This document shows, in pieces, positions 1-5,453 of a stretch of 5,453 bases of DNA. Below the pieces are notes generated by a model. The model was not told where the DNA came from. It saw nothing but the letters and a program-made list of their open reading frames with translations, and did no database searches. Origin of the DNA: Gammaproteobacteria bacterium (GTDB taxonomy: Bacteria > Pseudomonadota > Gammaproteobacteria > UBA5335 > SLRW01); contig SLLK01000169.1 of the NCBI GenBank assembly GCA_007134115.1, forward strand, positions 1 to 5,453, in the 5' to 3' direction. The position numbers and the translations under genes were made by a program. Within the stretch, counting starts at the first letter, position 1; each line of letters starts with the position of its first letter.

Positions 1-56
1 AGAATGGCAATGGCGATGATGACCAGCCAGATAGCAGTAACGTCGATCAATTCCAT
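1..56 (-). CDS. cydB: Cytochrome bd-type quinol oxidase subunit II, N-terminus only (partial)
   Basis: Only the first 18 codons are inside the window; the gene continues past base 1. They read MELIDVTAIWLVIIAIAI, a short polar start running into a hydrophobic helix, as expected for the first membrane segment of CydB/CioB. Subunit II is the partner of CydA in the cytoplasmic-membrane quinol:O2 oxidoreductase and helps stabilise the haem-bearing subunit. The start is set by an AGGAG ribosome binding site (plus-strand 64-68) that lies inside the end of cydA, 7 nt before the ATG. The cydA stop and this ATG are 3 nt apart, so the two are almost certainly translationally coupled in one operon. The identity rests mainly on this position after cydA, because so little of the protein is visible. 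Confidence 0.85.
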   Translation of the reverse strand, partial: MELIDVTAIWLVIIAIAI

Positions 57-59
57 GGC

Positions 60-1472
60 TCAGCTCCTCGCGGGCCGTGTGGGGCCATCATCATCCAGCG
101 GCATATCCACGGCAGACAGGGGCCGTTTGGCGCGGCCGTGGTCCTCGGAGGCCGGGCCGAAGGATTCGGGTCCGGCGCGCATGATGCGGCCCAGGTAGTA
201 CAGGCCGGCGATGAAGATGCCTGCGTAAACGATGATATAGCCGATCAGGGTAAACAGGACCATACCCCCGGTCAGTGACGGGGTCACGCCCTCACTGACG
301 CGTAACATGCCGTACACCAGCCATGGCTGGCGGCCTGCTTCAGTCACCATCCAGCCGGCCAGCACGGCGATAAAGGGCATGGGCAGCATCCAGGTACACA
401 GGCGCAGGAAACGCGGCGAATCGAACAGCCTGCCGCGCAGCAACAGCCAGGCGCCGGTGAGCGCCACGCCGATCATCAACAAGCCGATGGCTACCATCAC
501 GCGAAAGCTCCAGAACACCGTGGCGACATGCGGCCGGTCTTCCGGCGCCCATTCCTTGAGTCCGCGGATTTCCCCGTCCATGTCATGCGTCAATATCAGG
601 CTGGCCAGTCCGGGGATGCCGACTTCCAGGCGGTTGCGCTCTGCCTGCTGATCGGGCAGGGCGAAGAGCAACAGCGGCACGCCCCGCCGGGTTTCCCAGG
701 TGCCTTCCATGGCCGCCACCTTGGCCGGCTGGTGCTCCAGCGTATCCAGGCCGTGCATGTCACCGACAAAAAGCTGTGTCGGGGTGAGCAGGGCGAGCAG
801 GATGACGGTCATGCCCAGGGCCTTCTTGCTGCTGTGCACGGCCTGGCCCCGCAGCAGATACCAGGCGGAGATCGCGGCCACTACAAAACCGGCGGTGAGG
901 AAGGCGGCGATGGCGAAATGGGCAAAGCGCCAGCCAAAGGACGGGTTGAAGATGGCCTGGCTCCACGAGGTCATGGCAAAAATGCCGTCGCGCAGCTCCA
1001 CCCCGGCAGGGGTCTGCATCCAGCTGTTGGCGGCCAGAATCCAGAAGGACGAAATAAAGGTGCCAACGGCCACCATGATGGCCGAGAACAGGTGCATGCC
1101 CGGGGGCACGCGGTGGCGGCCGAAGAGCAAAATGCCCAGGAATACGGCCTCAAGGAAAAATGCCGTCACCACCTCGTAGCTGAGCACCGGACCGAGGAAA
1201 TTGGCCGCCGAGTAGGAAAATACACTCCAGTTGGTGCCAAACTGGAACGCCATCACGATGCCCGAGACTACCCCCATGCCGAAGACCACGGCGAAAACCC
1301 GTGTCCAGAATCGCGAGAGTTCCTCGTAAACCGGATTGCCGGTCTTGTAGAGCAGCGCTTCGAGGGTGGCGATCCATGAAGCCAGGCCGATGGTAAAGAC
1401 GGGAAAGATGGCGTGGAAAGAGACAACAAAAGCGAACTGGATGCGTGAAAGAAGGACCGGATCGAGTTCCAT
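60..1472 (-). CDS. cydA: Cytochrome bd-type quinol oxidase subunit I, short Q-loop (CioA-like)
   Basis: Complete 470-residue haem-binding subunit of a cytochrome bd-family oxidase, which oxidises membrane quinol and reduces O2 to water without pumping protons. Key family residues are visible: His20 (haem b595 ligand, E. coli His19), Glu100 and Glu108, His185 and Met326 (haem b558 ligands) with Arg324 in FRVM, the Q-loop pair Lys251/Glu256 in KVAAMEGTWE, and GRQPW at 380-384 preceded by Glu378. About nine membrane helices are apparent. The Q-loop lacks the long C-terminal insertion of E. coli CydA, which accounts for the shorter length (about 520 in E. coli). This and GRQPWLVYGMLR point to the CioA subgroup, some members of which are cyanide-insensitive; insensitivity here is inferred only. 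The last ~40 residues are hydrophilic. The start has a GGGAG site (1478-1482) 5 nt upstream. cydB follows after 3 nt. Confidence 0.96.
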   Translation of the reverse strand: MELDPVLLSRIQFAFVVSFHAIFPVFTIGLASWIATLEALLYKTGNPVYEELSRFWTRVFAVVFGMGVVSGIVMAFQFGTNWSVFSYSAANFLGPVLSYEVVTAFFLEAVFLGILLFGRHRVPPGMHLFSAIMVAVGTFISSFWILAANSWMQTPAGVELRDGIFAMTSWSQAIFNPSFGWRFAHFAIAAFLTAGFVVAAISAWYLLRGQAVHSSKKALGMTVILLALLTPTQLFVGDMHGLDTLEHQPAKVAAMEGTWETRRGVPLLLFALPDQQAERNRLEVGIPGLASLILTHDMDGEIRGLKEWAPEDRPHVATVFWSFRVMVAIGLLMIGVALTGAWLLLRGRLFDSPRFLRLCTWMLPMPFIAVLAGWMVTEAGRQPWLVYGMLRVSEGVTPSLTGGMVLFTLIGYIIVYAGIFIAGLYYLGRIMRAGPESFGPASEDHGRAKRPLSAVDMPLDDDGPTRPARS

Positions 1473-1542
1473 GACAACTCCCGGGTAGTGGCGCCGGACG
1501 GTTCAGTCGTGTGTGCGCTGGTGGCACGTTTTACCGGCCCGC

Positions 1543-1551
1543 AGCATAGCA
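1543..1551 (-). promoter_or_regulatory. Candidate extended -10 promoter for cydAB
   Basis: On the minus strand the sequence reads TGC TATGCT, an extended -10 element (TGn plus 4 of 6 matches to TATAAT), about 70 bp before the cydA start. No good -35 hexamer lies 16-18 bp upstream. No full FNR/ANR palindrome (TTGAT-N4-ATCAA) was found in the 240 bp between the tRNA terminator and cydA, so oxygen control is not evident. This is a pattern match only. The rest of 1473-1713 is GC-rich and holds no gene I can support. Confidence 0.35.
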
Positions 1552-1713
1552 ATATGACCGCAGGTCGGCCAGCTCGGGAGTGCCGCGCTGCCAGGGTTGC
1601 CGCCTTTATCATGACCCCGGTTGCTCCCCGGAGTTCAGCGCGTGCCGCGGCGGCGCGCAGTGGTTCCGGGGCTGCCCACGGCGCGGGATGATCGGTATAC
1701 GCACCCCGGCAAC

Positions 1714-1746
1714 AAAAAGGGGCTACGCCCTGTGACGTAACCCCTT
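1714..1746 (-). terminator. Intrinsic terminator of the tRNA-Val transcript
   Basis: Read on the minus strand just after the tRNA, AAGGGGTTACG pairs with CGTAGCCCCTT around an 8-nt loop and runs into TTTTTG. The stem has one position that is a G-U wobble in the minus-strand RNA but a C/A mismatch in the plus-strand RNA. Together with the T-tract this shows it works for leftward transcription. It begins 7 nt after the encoded CCA and separates the tRNA unit from cydAB. Confidence 0.9.
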
Positions 1747-1753
1747 GATTTAA

Positions 1754-1828
1754 TGGTGGGCGATGCTGGGATTGAACCAGCGACCCCTGCCGTGTGAAGG
1801 CAGTGCTCTCCCGCTGAGCTAATCGCCC
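1754..1828 (-). tRNA. tRNA-Val (anticodon CAC), CCA encoded
   Basis: A 75-nt cloverleaf reads on the minus strand. The acceptor stem is GGGCGAT/ATCGCCC, followed by discriminator A and an encoded CCA (plus 1754-1756). The D arm is GCTC...GAGC, the anticodon stem CTGCC/GGCAG with loop TTCACAC, the variable loop 5 nt, and the T arm GCTGG-TTCAATC-CCAGC. The anticodon CAC (plus 1794-1796) decodes the valine codon GUG. All stems pair fully. It has its own promoter upstream and a terminator immediately downstream, so it is probably a single-gene unit. E. coli K-12 uses UAC and GAC valine tRNAs and has no CAC isoacceptor, so this tRNA is an addition relative to that reference set. Confidence 0.97.
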
Positions 1829-1840
1829 ACAGCGCGACAG

Positions 1841-1869
1841 AGTTTATGCTGCCGGCAGCGGGTCGTCAA
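1841..1869 (-). promoter_or_regulatory. Sigma70-type promoter of tRNA-Val
   Basis: On the minus strand a -35 element TTGACG (5 of 6; plus 1864-1869) is separated by exactly 17 bp from a -10 element TAAACT (4 of 6; plus 1841-1846). Transcription would start near plus 1834, leaving a 5' leader of only about 6 nt before the mature tRNA. The segment between -10 and start (CTGTCGCGCT) contains C and G residues, as in many stable-RNA promoters under stringent control. That regulation is inference. Confidence 0.8.
1848..1859. repeat. Perfect 12-bp palindrome inside the tRNA-Val promoter spacer
   Basis: GCTGCCGGCAGC is identical on both strands and fills most of the 17-bp spacer between the -35 and -10 hexamers of the tRNA promoter. 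A repressor bound here would block RNA polymerase directly. A palindrome this short is expected about once by chance in a GC-rich window of this size, so only its position makes it notable. Confidence 0.5.
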
Positions 1870-1890
1870 CGCACAGACCGTGCACGATGA

Positions 1891-1926
1891 CCTGCGGGTG
1901 CGCGCGCAGGGGCGGGCGGCCCTGCG
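1891..1926. repeat. Three alternating CCTGCG/CGCAGG half-sites between divergent promoters
   Basis: CCTGCG occurs at 1891-1896, its reverse complement CGCAGG at 1905-1910, and CCTGCG again at 1921-1926. The second pair extends to a perfect 7-bp inverted repeat, CGCAGGG (1905-1911) and CCCTGCG (1920-1926), with an 8-nt spacer. The first pair also has an 8-nt spacer. The right-hand repeat covers the place where the -35 region of gltX would lie. It is upstream of both predicted starts, so it would act as DNA rather than in the RNA. Function is unknown; a GC-rich coincidence is possible. Confidence 0.45.
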
Positions 1927-1933
1927 ACCCCTC

Positions 1934-1942
1934 TGTTAGAAT
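1934..1942 (+). promoter_or_regulatory. gltX: Extended -10 promoter of gltX
   Basis: TGT TAGAAT gives an extended -10 element (TGn plus 5 of 6 matches to TATAAT). It is 42 bp before the gltX ATG, and transcription would start near 1949. The hexamer 17 bp upstream (GGGCGG) does not resemble TTGACA, so the promoter would depend on the extended -10 or on an activator. Confidence 0.55.
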
Positions 1943-1984
1943 CGCCTCCTGCCTGTTTACCCGCAACCGGAGAACACAGCCCTG

Positions 1985-3391
1985 ATGACCATCAAGACGC
2001 GTTTTGCTCCCAGCCCCACCGGCTATCTGCATATTGGCGGCGCGCGCACCGCCCTGTTCAGTTGGCTGGAAGCGCGCCGTGAGGGCGGTACCTTTGTGCT
2101 GCGCATCGAAGATACTGACCGCGAACGCTCCACTGATGAGTCGGTGCAGGCGATTCTTGAGGGCATGCAATGGCTGGGTCTGGACTGGGACGAGGGGCCG
2201 TACTATCAGACGCAGCGTATGCCACGGTATGCCGAGGTGATTCAGCGGCTGCTGGACGAGAGCAAGGCGTACCGGTGTTACTGCTCGCGTGAGCGGCTGG
2301 ACGCGTTACGCGAACAACAGAAGGCGGCGAAGGAGAAGCCGCGGTATGACGGTCGTTGCCGGGATCTGACCGAGCCCCCGCCGGACGGGGTGTCGCCGGT
2401 GATTCGCTTTCGTAACCCGCGCGAGGGCGAGGTGGTGGTCAAGGACCTGGTGCGCGGGGCCGTGGCCTTTAATAACAGTGAACTGGACGATCTGATTATT
2501 GCCCGCAGCGACGGCTCGCCCACCTACAACCTGACCGTCGTGGTGGATGATGCCGACATGGGCGTCACGCGTGTGATCCGCGGGGACGACCATTTGAACA
2601 ACACGCCGCGCCAGATCAACATTCTCCAGGCGCTGGGGGTGACCCCGCCGGAGTACGCGCACGTGCCCATGATCCTGGGCGAGGACGGCAAGCGCCTGTC
2701 CAAGCGTCACGGCGCGGTGAGCGTGCTGCAGTACCGGGAGGAGGGTTATCTGCCGGAGGCCCTGAACAATTATCTGGTGCGCCTGGGCTGGTCGCACGGC
2801 GACCAGGAAGTGTTCTCCCGCGATGAGATGCTCCGTCTGTTCGAGATCAGTGACGTTAATCGGGCGGCTTCGGCTTTTAATCCGGAGAAACTGCTGTGGC
2901 TGAATCAGCAGTATCTGAAGTCACTGGATCCGGAATACATCGCCGGGCATTTGCAATGGCATTTGCAGCGGCTGGGTGTGGATACCGAACACGGGCCCTC
3001 ACTGGCGGCGGTGGTCACGGCGCTGTGCGAGCGTTCCCGGACGCTGGTGGATATGGCGCAGTCCGCCCGTATGTTTTACGAGGAATTTGAGGCCTACGAC
3101 GAAAAAGCGGTGAAAAAGAACTTTCGCGGCGAGGCCGGCGCGGCACTGCAACGGGTGCATGAGGCGCTGGCGGCAGCCCCGGCATGGCAGGCCGGCGAAC
3201 TGCATGAGCGGGTGGTGGCCAGCGCCGAGGCAATGGAACTGAAGCTGGGCAAGGTAGCCCAACCCCTGCGGGTAGCAGTCAGCGGGACAGCGGTGTCGCC
3301 ACCCATTGATGTGACTCTGGAACTGCTCGGCCGGGAACGCACGTTGGCGCGGATCGAACGGGCCCTGGCGCTGATTGCCGAACAGTCATGA
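1985..3391 (+). CDS. gltX: Glutamyl-tRNA synthetase (GluRS)
   Basis: Complete 468-residue class I aminoacyl-tRNA synthetase that joins glutamate to tRNA-Glu using ATP in the cytoplasm; E. coli GluRS has 471 residues. The catalytic Rossmann fold begins at once with FAPSPTGYLHIGGARTALF (7-25), where HIGG (16-19) is the HIGH signature. IEDTDRERS (41-49) is typical of GluRS. The second ATP signature is KRLSKRHG (236-243), the KMSKS equivalent. The zinc-site positions Cys98, Cys100, Tyr121 and Cys125 match E. coli numbering, but residue 127 is Asp where E. coli has His. Residues from about 310 form the helical anticodon-binding region. The start aligns with E. coli. A GGAGAA site (1969-1974) lies a rather long 10-12 nt upstream. 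Whether it also charges tRNA-Gln cannot be judged here. No clear terminator follows the stop. Confidence 0.98.
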   Translation: MTIKTRFAPSPTGYLHIGGARTALFSWLEARREGGTFVLRIEDTDRERSTDESVQAILEGMQWLGLDWDEGPYYQTQRMPRYAEVIQRLLDESKAYRCYCSRERLDALREQQKAAKEKPRYDGRCRDLTEPPPDGVSPVIRFRNPREGEVVVKDLVRGAVAFNNSELDDLIIARSDGSPTYNLTVVVDDADMGVTRVIRGDDHLNNTPRQINILQALGVTPPEYAHVPMILGEDGKRLSKRHGAVSVLQYREEGYLPEALNNYLVRLGWSHGDQEVFSRDEMLRLFEISDVNRAASAFNPEKLLWLNQQYLKSLDPEYIAGHLQWHLQRLGVDTEHGPSLAAVVTALCERSRTLVDMAQSARMFYEEFEAYDEKAVKKNFRGEAGAALQRVHEALAAAPAWQAGELHERVVASAEAMELKLGKVAQPLRVAVSGTAVSPPIDVTLELLGRERTLARIERALALIAEQS

Positions 3392-3440
3392 GCGCGCCCT
3401 GCCGGCCCCGGCGGCGGCATTATGCGGCGGGCGTACTGGC

Positions 3441-3449
3441 TGCTATGAT
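3441..3449 (+). promoter_or_regulatory. Candidate extended -10 promoter for the nfeD-slipin operon
   Basis: TGC TATGAT is an extended -10 element (TGn plus 5 of 6 matches to TATAAT) 36 bp before the nfeD start. There is no convincing -35 hexamer at 16-18 bp. It lies in the 94 bp between gltX and nfeD, where no intrinsic terminator was found. The pair may therefore be transcribed both from here and by readthrough from gltX. Confidence 0.45.
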
Positions 3450-3485
3450 CAGGCGCTGAAGACTGTGCATGCGCGGAGATGTTGA

Positions 3486-4898
3486 ATGAAAAGAGTGCTG
3501 CGCCTGATAGTGATTACGCTGTTTCTGTTGCCGGCACTGGTGGTGCTCGCGGATACGGTGACCGATAACGGCAGCGAACGCGGCACGGCCGCGCTGCTCA
3601 AGATTGACGGACCCATCGGTCCGGCGACCACGGACTACTTTCTCAAAGCCACGCAAAAAGCGCGCGACGCCGGCGCTGACCTGATCGTGGTGCAGATGGA
3701 TACGCCCGGTGGCCTGGATAACGCCATGCGGGACATCATCAAGGAAATCATAGAATCGCCGGTGCCTGTGGCGACCTTTGTCTGGCCGGGTGGCGCGCGT
3801 GCCGCCAGCGCCGGGACCTATATCCTGTATGCCAGTCATATCGCCGCCATGGCCCCGGGCACCAATCTCGGCGCGGCGACGCCGGTGCAGGTGGGCGGCC
3901 CCGGCGGCCTGCCCGATGTGGACGAGGAAGAGGCGGACGAAGACAACGGCGAGGACAATGGCGCGGAGCAGGAGAGACAGCCCTCCGGCGACGCCATGGA
4001 ACGCAAGATGGTCAATGACGCTGTGGCCTACATCAAGGGCCTGGCGCGGATGCATGACCGGAATGAGGAATGGGCCGAGAAAGCCGTGCGCGAGGCGGCC
4101 AGTCTGCCTGCCGAGGAAGCGCTGGAAATCAATGTGATTGACGTGATGGCGCGCGATGTGGGCGAGCTGCTGCGTGAGATGGACGGGCGCGAGGTCAATC
4201 TCAAGGGGCAGGACCACAAGCATGTGCTCGATACCGCCGAGATGCAGGTGGTGGAGTTCATGCCCGACTGGCGCAATGAATTGCTGGCCGTGCTGACCAA
4301 CCCCAATGTGGCCTATTTCCTGATGCTCATTGGTATCTACGGTCTGATTCTGGAGTTCTATAATCCGGGCGCAATCTTTCCCGGCGTGGTGGGCGGCATT
4401 TCCCTGTTGCTGGCGTTGTACGCCTTCAATGCATTGCCGATCAATTTCGCCGGGGCGGCCTTGATTCTGCTGGGTATTGCGCTCATGGTGGCGGAGTTGT
4501 TCGCGCCCAGTTTCGGTGCGCTGGGCATCGGCGGGGTGATTGCCTTTGTGGTGGGTTCGATTATTCTGATCGATACCGATGCGCCGGGCTTTGGTATCTC
4601 GACGGCGCTGATTGCTTCCATTGGTCTGGTGACGGCATTGCTGTTTGTCTCACTGATTGGTGTGCTGGCCAAGTCGCGGCAACGGCCGGTGGTCAGCGGA
4701 CGTGAGGGACTGGTCGGCGCCGAGGGCGAGGCGGTGTCGGCGTTCAAGGGCCGTGGCAGCGTACGCGTGCAGGGCGAGCACTGGTCAGCGCGCTCGGAGC
4801 ACAAGCTCGCGCGCGGGCAGCGCATCCGGGTTACCGGCAGGGACGGGCTGACCTTGCTGGTGGCCCCCGCGGATGAAGATTCTTCGACGCCCGCCTGA
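3486..4898 (+). CDS. nfeD: Long-form NfeD: membrane-bound ClpP-class serine protease, stomatin partner
   Basis: Complete 470-residue protein. Residues 1-22 form a signal peptide (KR then a hydrophobic run ending VVLA). Residues ~33-235 are a ClpP/SppA-like protease domain with DTPGG (72-76), catalytic Ser108 in GARAASAGTY and probable partner Lys174 in RKMVNDAVAYI. This is the Ser-Lys dyad described for the Pyrococcus PH1510 homologue, which cleaves the hydrophobic C-terminus of its stomatin partner. About five membrane helices follow (274-292, 296-315, 320-339, 345-363, 372-395). The last ~65 residues (from GREGLVG, 405) match the NfeD OB-fold domain. A strongly acidic stretch at 144-164 sits between Ser and Lys. 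A GGAG site (3475-3478) lies 7 nt before the ATG. A slipin gene follows after 50 bp, the classic stomatin-operon pair. The protease domain should face the periplasm; its substrate in bacteria is inferred. Confidence 0.93.
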   Translation: MKRVLRLIVITLFLLPALVVLADTVTDNGSERGTAALLKIDGPIGPATTDYFLKATQKARDAGADLIVVQMDTPGGLDNAMRDIIKEIIESPVPVATFVWPGGARAASAGTYILYASHIAAMAPGTNLGAATPVQVGGPGGLPDVDEEEADEDNGEDNGAEQERQPSGDAMERKMVNDAVAYIKGLARMHDRNEEWAEKAVREAASLPAEEALEINVIDVMARDVGELLREMDGREVNLKGQDHKHVLDTAEMQVVEFMPDWRNELLAVLTNPNVAYFLMLIGIYGLILEFYNPGAIFPGVVGGISLLLALYAFNALPINFAGAALILLGIALMVAELFAPSFGALGIGGVIAFVVGSIILIDTDAPGFGISTALIASIGLVTALLFVSLIGVLAKSRQRPVVSGREGLVGAEGEAVSAFKGRGSVRVQGEHWSARSEHKLARGQRIRVTGRDGLTLLVAPADEDSSTPA

Positions 4899-4915
4899 GT
4901 GGGTGATCATGGTGG

Positions 4916-4929
4916 CGGCCGTCGGGCCG
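4916..4929 (+). other. Small RNA hairpin before the slipin ribosome binding site
   Basis: CGGCC and GGCCG form a 5-bp stem around the tetraloop GTCG in the 50-bp gap between nfeD and slipin. It ends 4 nt before the AAGGAGGA Shine-Dalgarno. It has no T-tract, so it is not a terminator. It could pause decay or polymerase, or be incidental. Confidence 0.3.
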
Positions 4930-4948
4930 TGTGAAGGAGGAAAGACTG

Positions 4949-5453
4949 ATGTTTGAATATTTTCTTTTCATCGCCGCGATTGCGGTCTTCTCGCTGGTGG
5001 CGAGTGCGATCCGCGTCCTGCGTGAGTACGAGCGGGGCGTGGTGTTCATGCTGGGCCGCTTCTGGAAGGTCAAGGGTCCGGGTCTGATCATCATCATTCC
5101 CGTCATCCAGCAGATGGTGCGGGTGGATCTGCGCACCATCGTGATGGATGTGCCCTCGCAGGATGTGATCTCGCGTGACAACGTATCCGTCAAGGTCAAC
5201 GCGGTGGTGTACTTCCGCGTGCTGGACCCCGAGCGGGCGATTATCCAGGTCGAGAATTATTACGATGCGACCAGCCAACTGGCGCAGACCACACTGCGTT
5301 CCGTGCTGGGCAAGCACGAGCTTGATGAGATGCTGGCGGAGCGCGACAAGCTGAACGAGGATATCCAGAGTATTCTTGATGCGCATACGGATGCCTGGGG
5401 CATCAAGGTGGCTAACGTCGAGATCAAGCACGTGGATATCGACGAAAGCATGA
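4949..5453 (+). CDS. Slipin (stomatin-like SPFH-domain membrane protein), 3' truncated by window end
   Basis: The first 168 codons are present and the frame is open at the window edge. Residues 3-21 form one hydrophobic N-terminal segment that anchors the protein in the membrane. The SPFH/band 7 domain starts near 24 with REYERGVVFMLGRF, then KGPGLIIIIPVI (42-53), VDLRT (59-63), VPSQDVISRDNVSVKVNAVV (68-87), YFRVLDP (88-94) and LAQTTLRSVLG (111-121). These closely follow animal stomatin and bacterial slipins. Such proteins oligomerise at the inner membrane and organise microdomains; archaeal relatives are cleaved by their NfeD partner near the C-terminus, which is outside this window. The start is certain: AAGGAGGA (4934-4941) lies 7 nt before the ATG, the strongest ribosome site in the window. 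It is probably cotranscribed with nfeD. HflC/HflK is less likely given the sequence and the neighbour. Confidence 0.93.
   Translation, partial: MFEYFLFIAAIAVFSLVASAIRVLREYERGVVFMLGRFWKVKGPGLIIIIPVIQQMVRVDLRTIVMDVPSQDVISRDNVSVKVNAVVYFRVLDPERAIIQVENYYDATSQLAQTTLRSVLGKHELDEMLAERDKLNEDIQSILDAHTDAWGIKVANVEIKHVDIDESM

Noticed and set aside
528..1379. A 283-codon plus-strand open frame opposite cydA
   Set aside because: Its translation is rich in His, Gly, Gln and Arg with no recognisable domain, and it lies wholly antisense to a gene with all family residues intact. It is a product of GC-biased codon use.
1633..1662. GCGCG/CGCGC and CCGCGG symmetric stretches upstream of cydA
   Set aside because: They are simple GC-rich repeats with no coherent stem-loop or spacing to a promoter, as expected by chance in this composition.
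1488..1691. A 67-codon plus-strand open frame in the cydA upstream region
   Set aside because: It is a low-complexity Ala/Arg/Ser translation with no Shine-Dalgarno that I can support and no known motif. It overlaps the cydA promoter region.
1745..1754. TTGATTTAAT as an FNR/ANR site controlling cydAB
   Set aside because: Only one half-site (TTGAT) is present without the matching ATCAA, and it lies between the tRNA and its terminator, too far from cydA.
3400..3419. GC-rich inverted repeats after gltX as an intrinsic terminator
   Set aside because: The stems are short (4-5 bp), overlap each other and have no following T-tract. The next bases are TTATGCGG.
3420..4223. A 267-codon minus-strand open frame opposite nfeD
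   Set aside because: It has no recognisable motif or plausible start site and is rich in His and Arg. The plus-strand gene explains the region.
4907..5431. A 174-codon minus-strand open frame opposite the slipin gene
   Set aside because: It is antisense to a clearly conserved SPFH domain, and its composition is typical of a shadow frame.

Overview
This 5.45 kb window looks like ordinary chromosome from a gammaproteobacterium of fairly high GC content. The protein sequences support this. The glutamyl-tRNA synthetase aligns with the E. coli enzyme from residue 1 and keeps its cysteine/tyrosine zinc site. The tRNA-Val encodes its own CCA end. A gltX gene divergent from a valine tRNA recalls the E. 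coli gltX-valU arrangement. I cannot place the genus. A Chromatiales- or Ectothiorhodospiraceae-like lineage is a guess, not a finding. No phage, transposon, CRISPR or integration signature was seen.

Left part (1-1828, minus strand): the first 18 codons of cydB lie at the window edge, 3 nt downstream of a complete cydA. Together they encode a cytochrome bd-type quinol oxidase of the short-Q-loop (CioAB-like) form. Before cydA, in the direction of transcription, lies a 240 bp leader region with a weak extended -10 candidate. Before that sit a convincing intrinsic terminator, a tRNA-Val(CAC) gene and that gene's own sigma70-type promoter. The tRNA and the oxidase are therefore probably separate transcription units.

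Centre (1829-1984): a 156 bp divergent control region lies between the tRNA-Val gene and gltX. It holds a clear -35/-10 promoter for the tRNA with a perfect 12 bp palindrome inside its spacer. It also holds a set of three alternating CCTGCG/CGCAGG half-sites and an extended -10 promoter for gltX.

Right part (1985-5453, plus strand): gltX (GluRS, complete) is followed, after 94 bp carrying another extended -10 candidate, by a long-form NfeD. This is a membrane-bound ClpP-class serine protease with an OB-fold tail, and it has an unusual acidic insertion between its catalytic Ser and Lys. Fifty bases further on, after a strong Shine-Dalgarno, comes the start of a stomatin-like SPFH protein (slipin), cut by the window end. 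NfeD and slipin form the known 'stomatin operon' pair and probably act together in the membrane.

The genes fall into three unlinked roles: terminal respiration, glutamate/valine decoding, and membrane quality control or microdomain organisation. I do not see a new multi-gene system here. The items most worth checking are the symmetric elements in the gltX/tRNA-Val divergent region and the acidic loop in NfeD.
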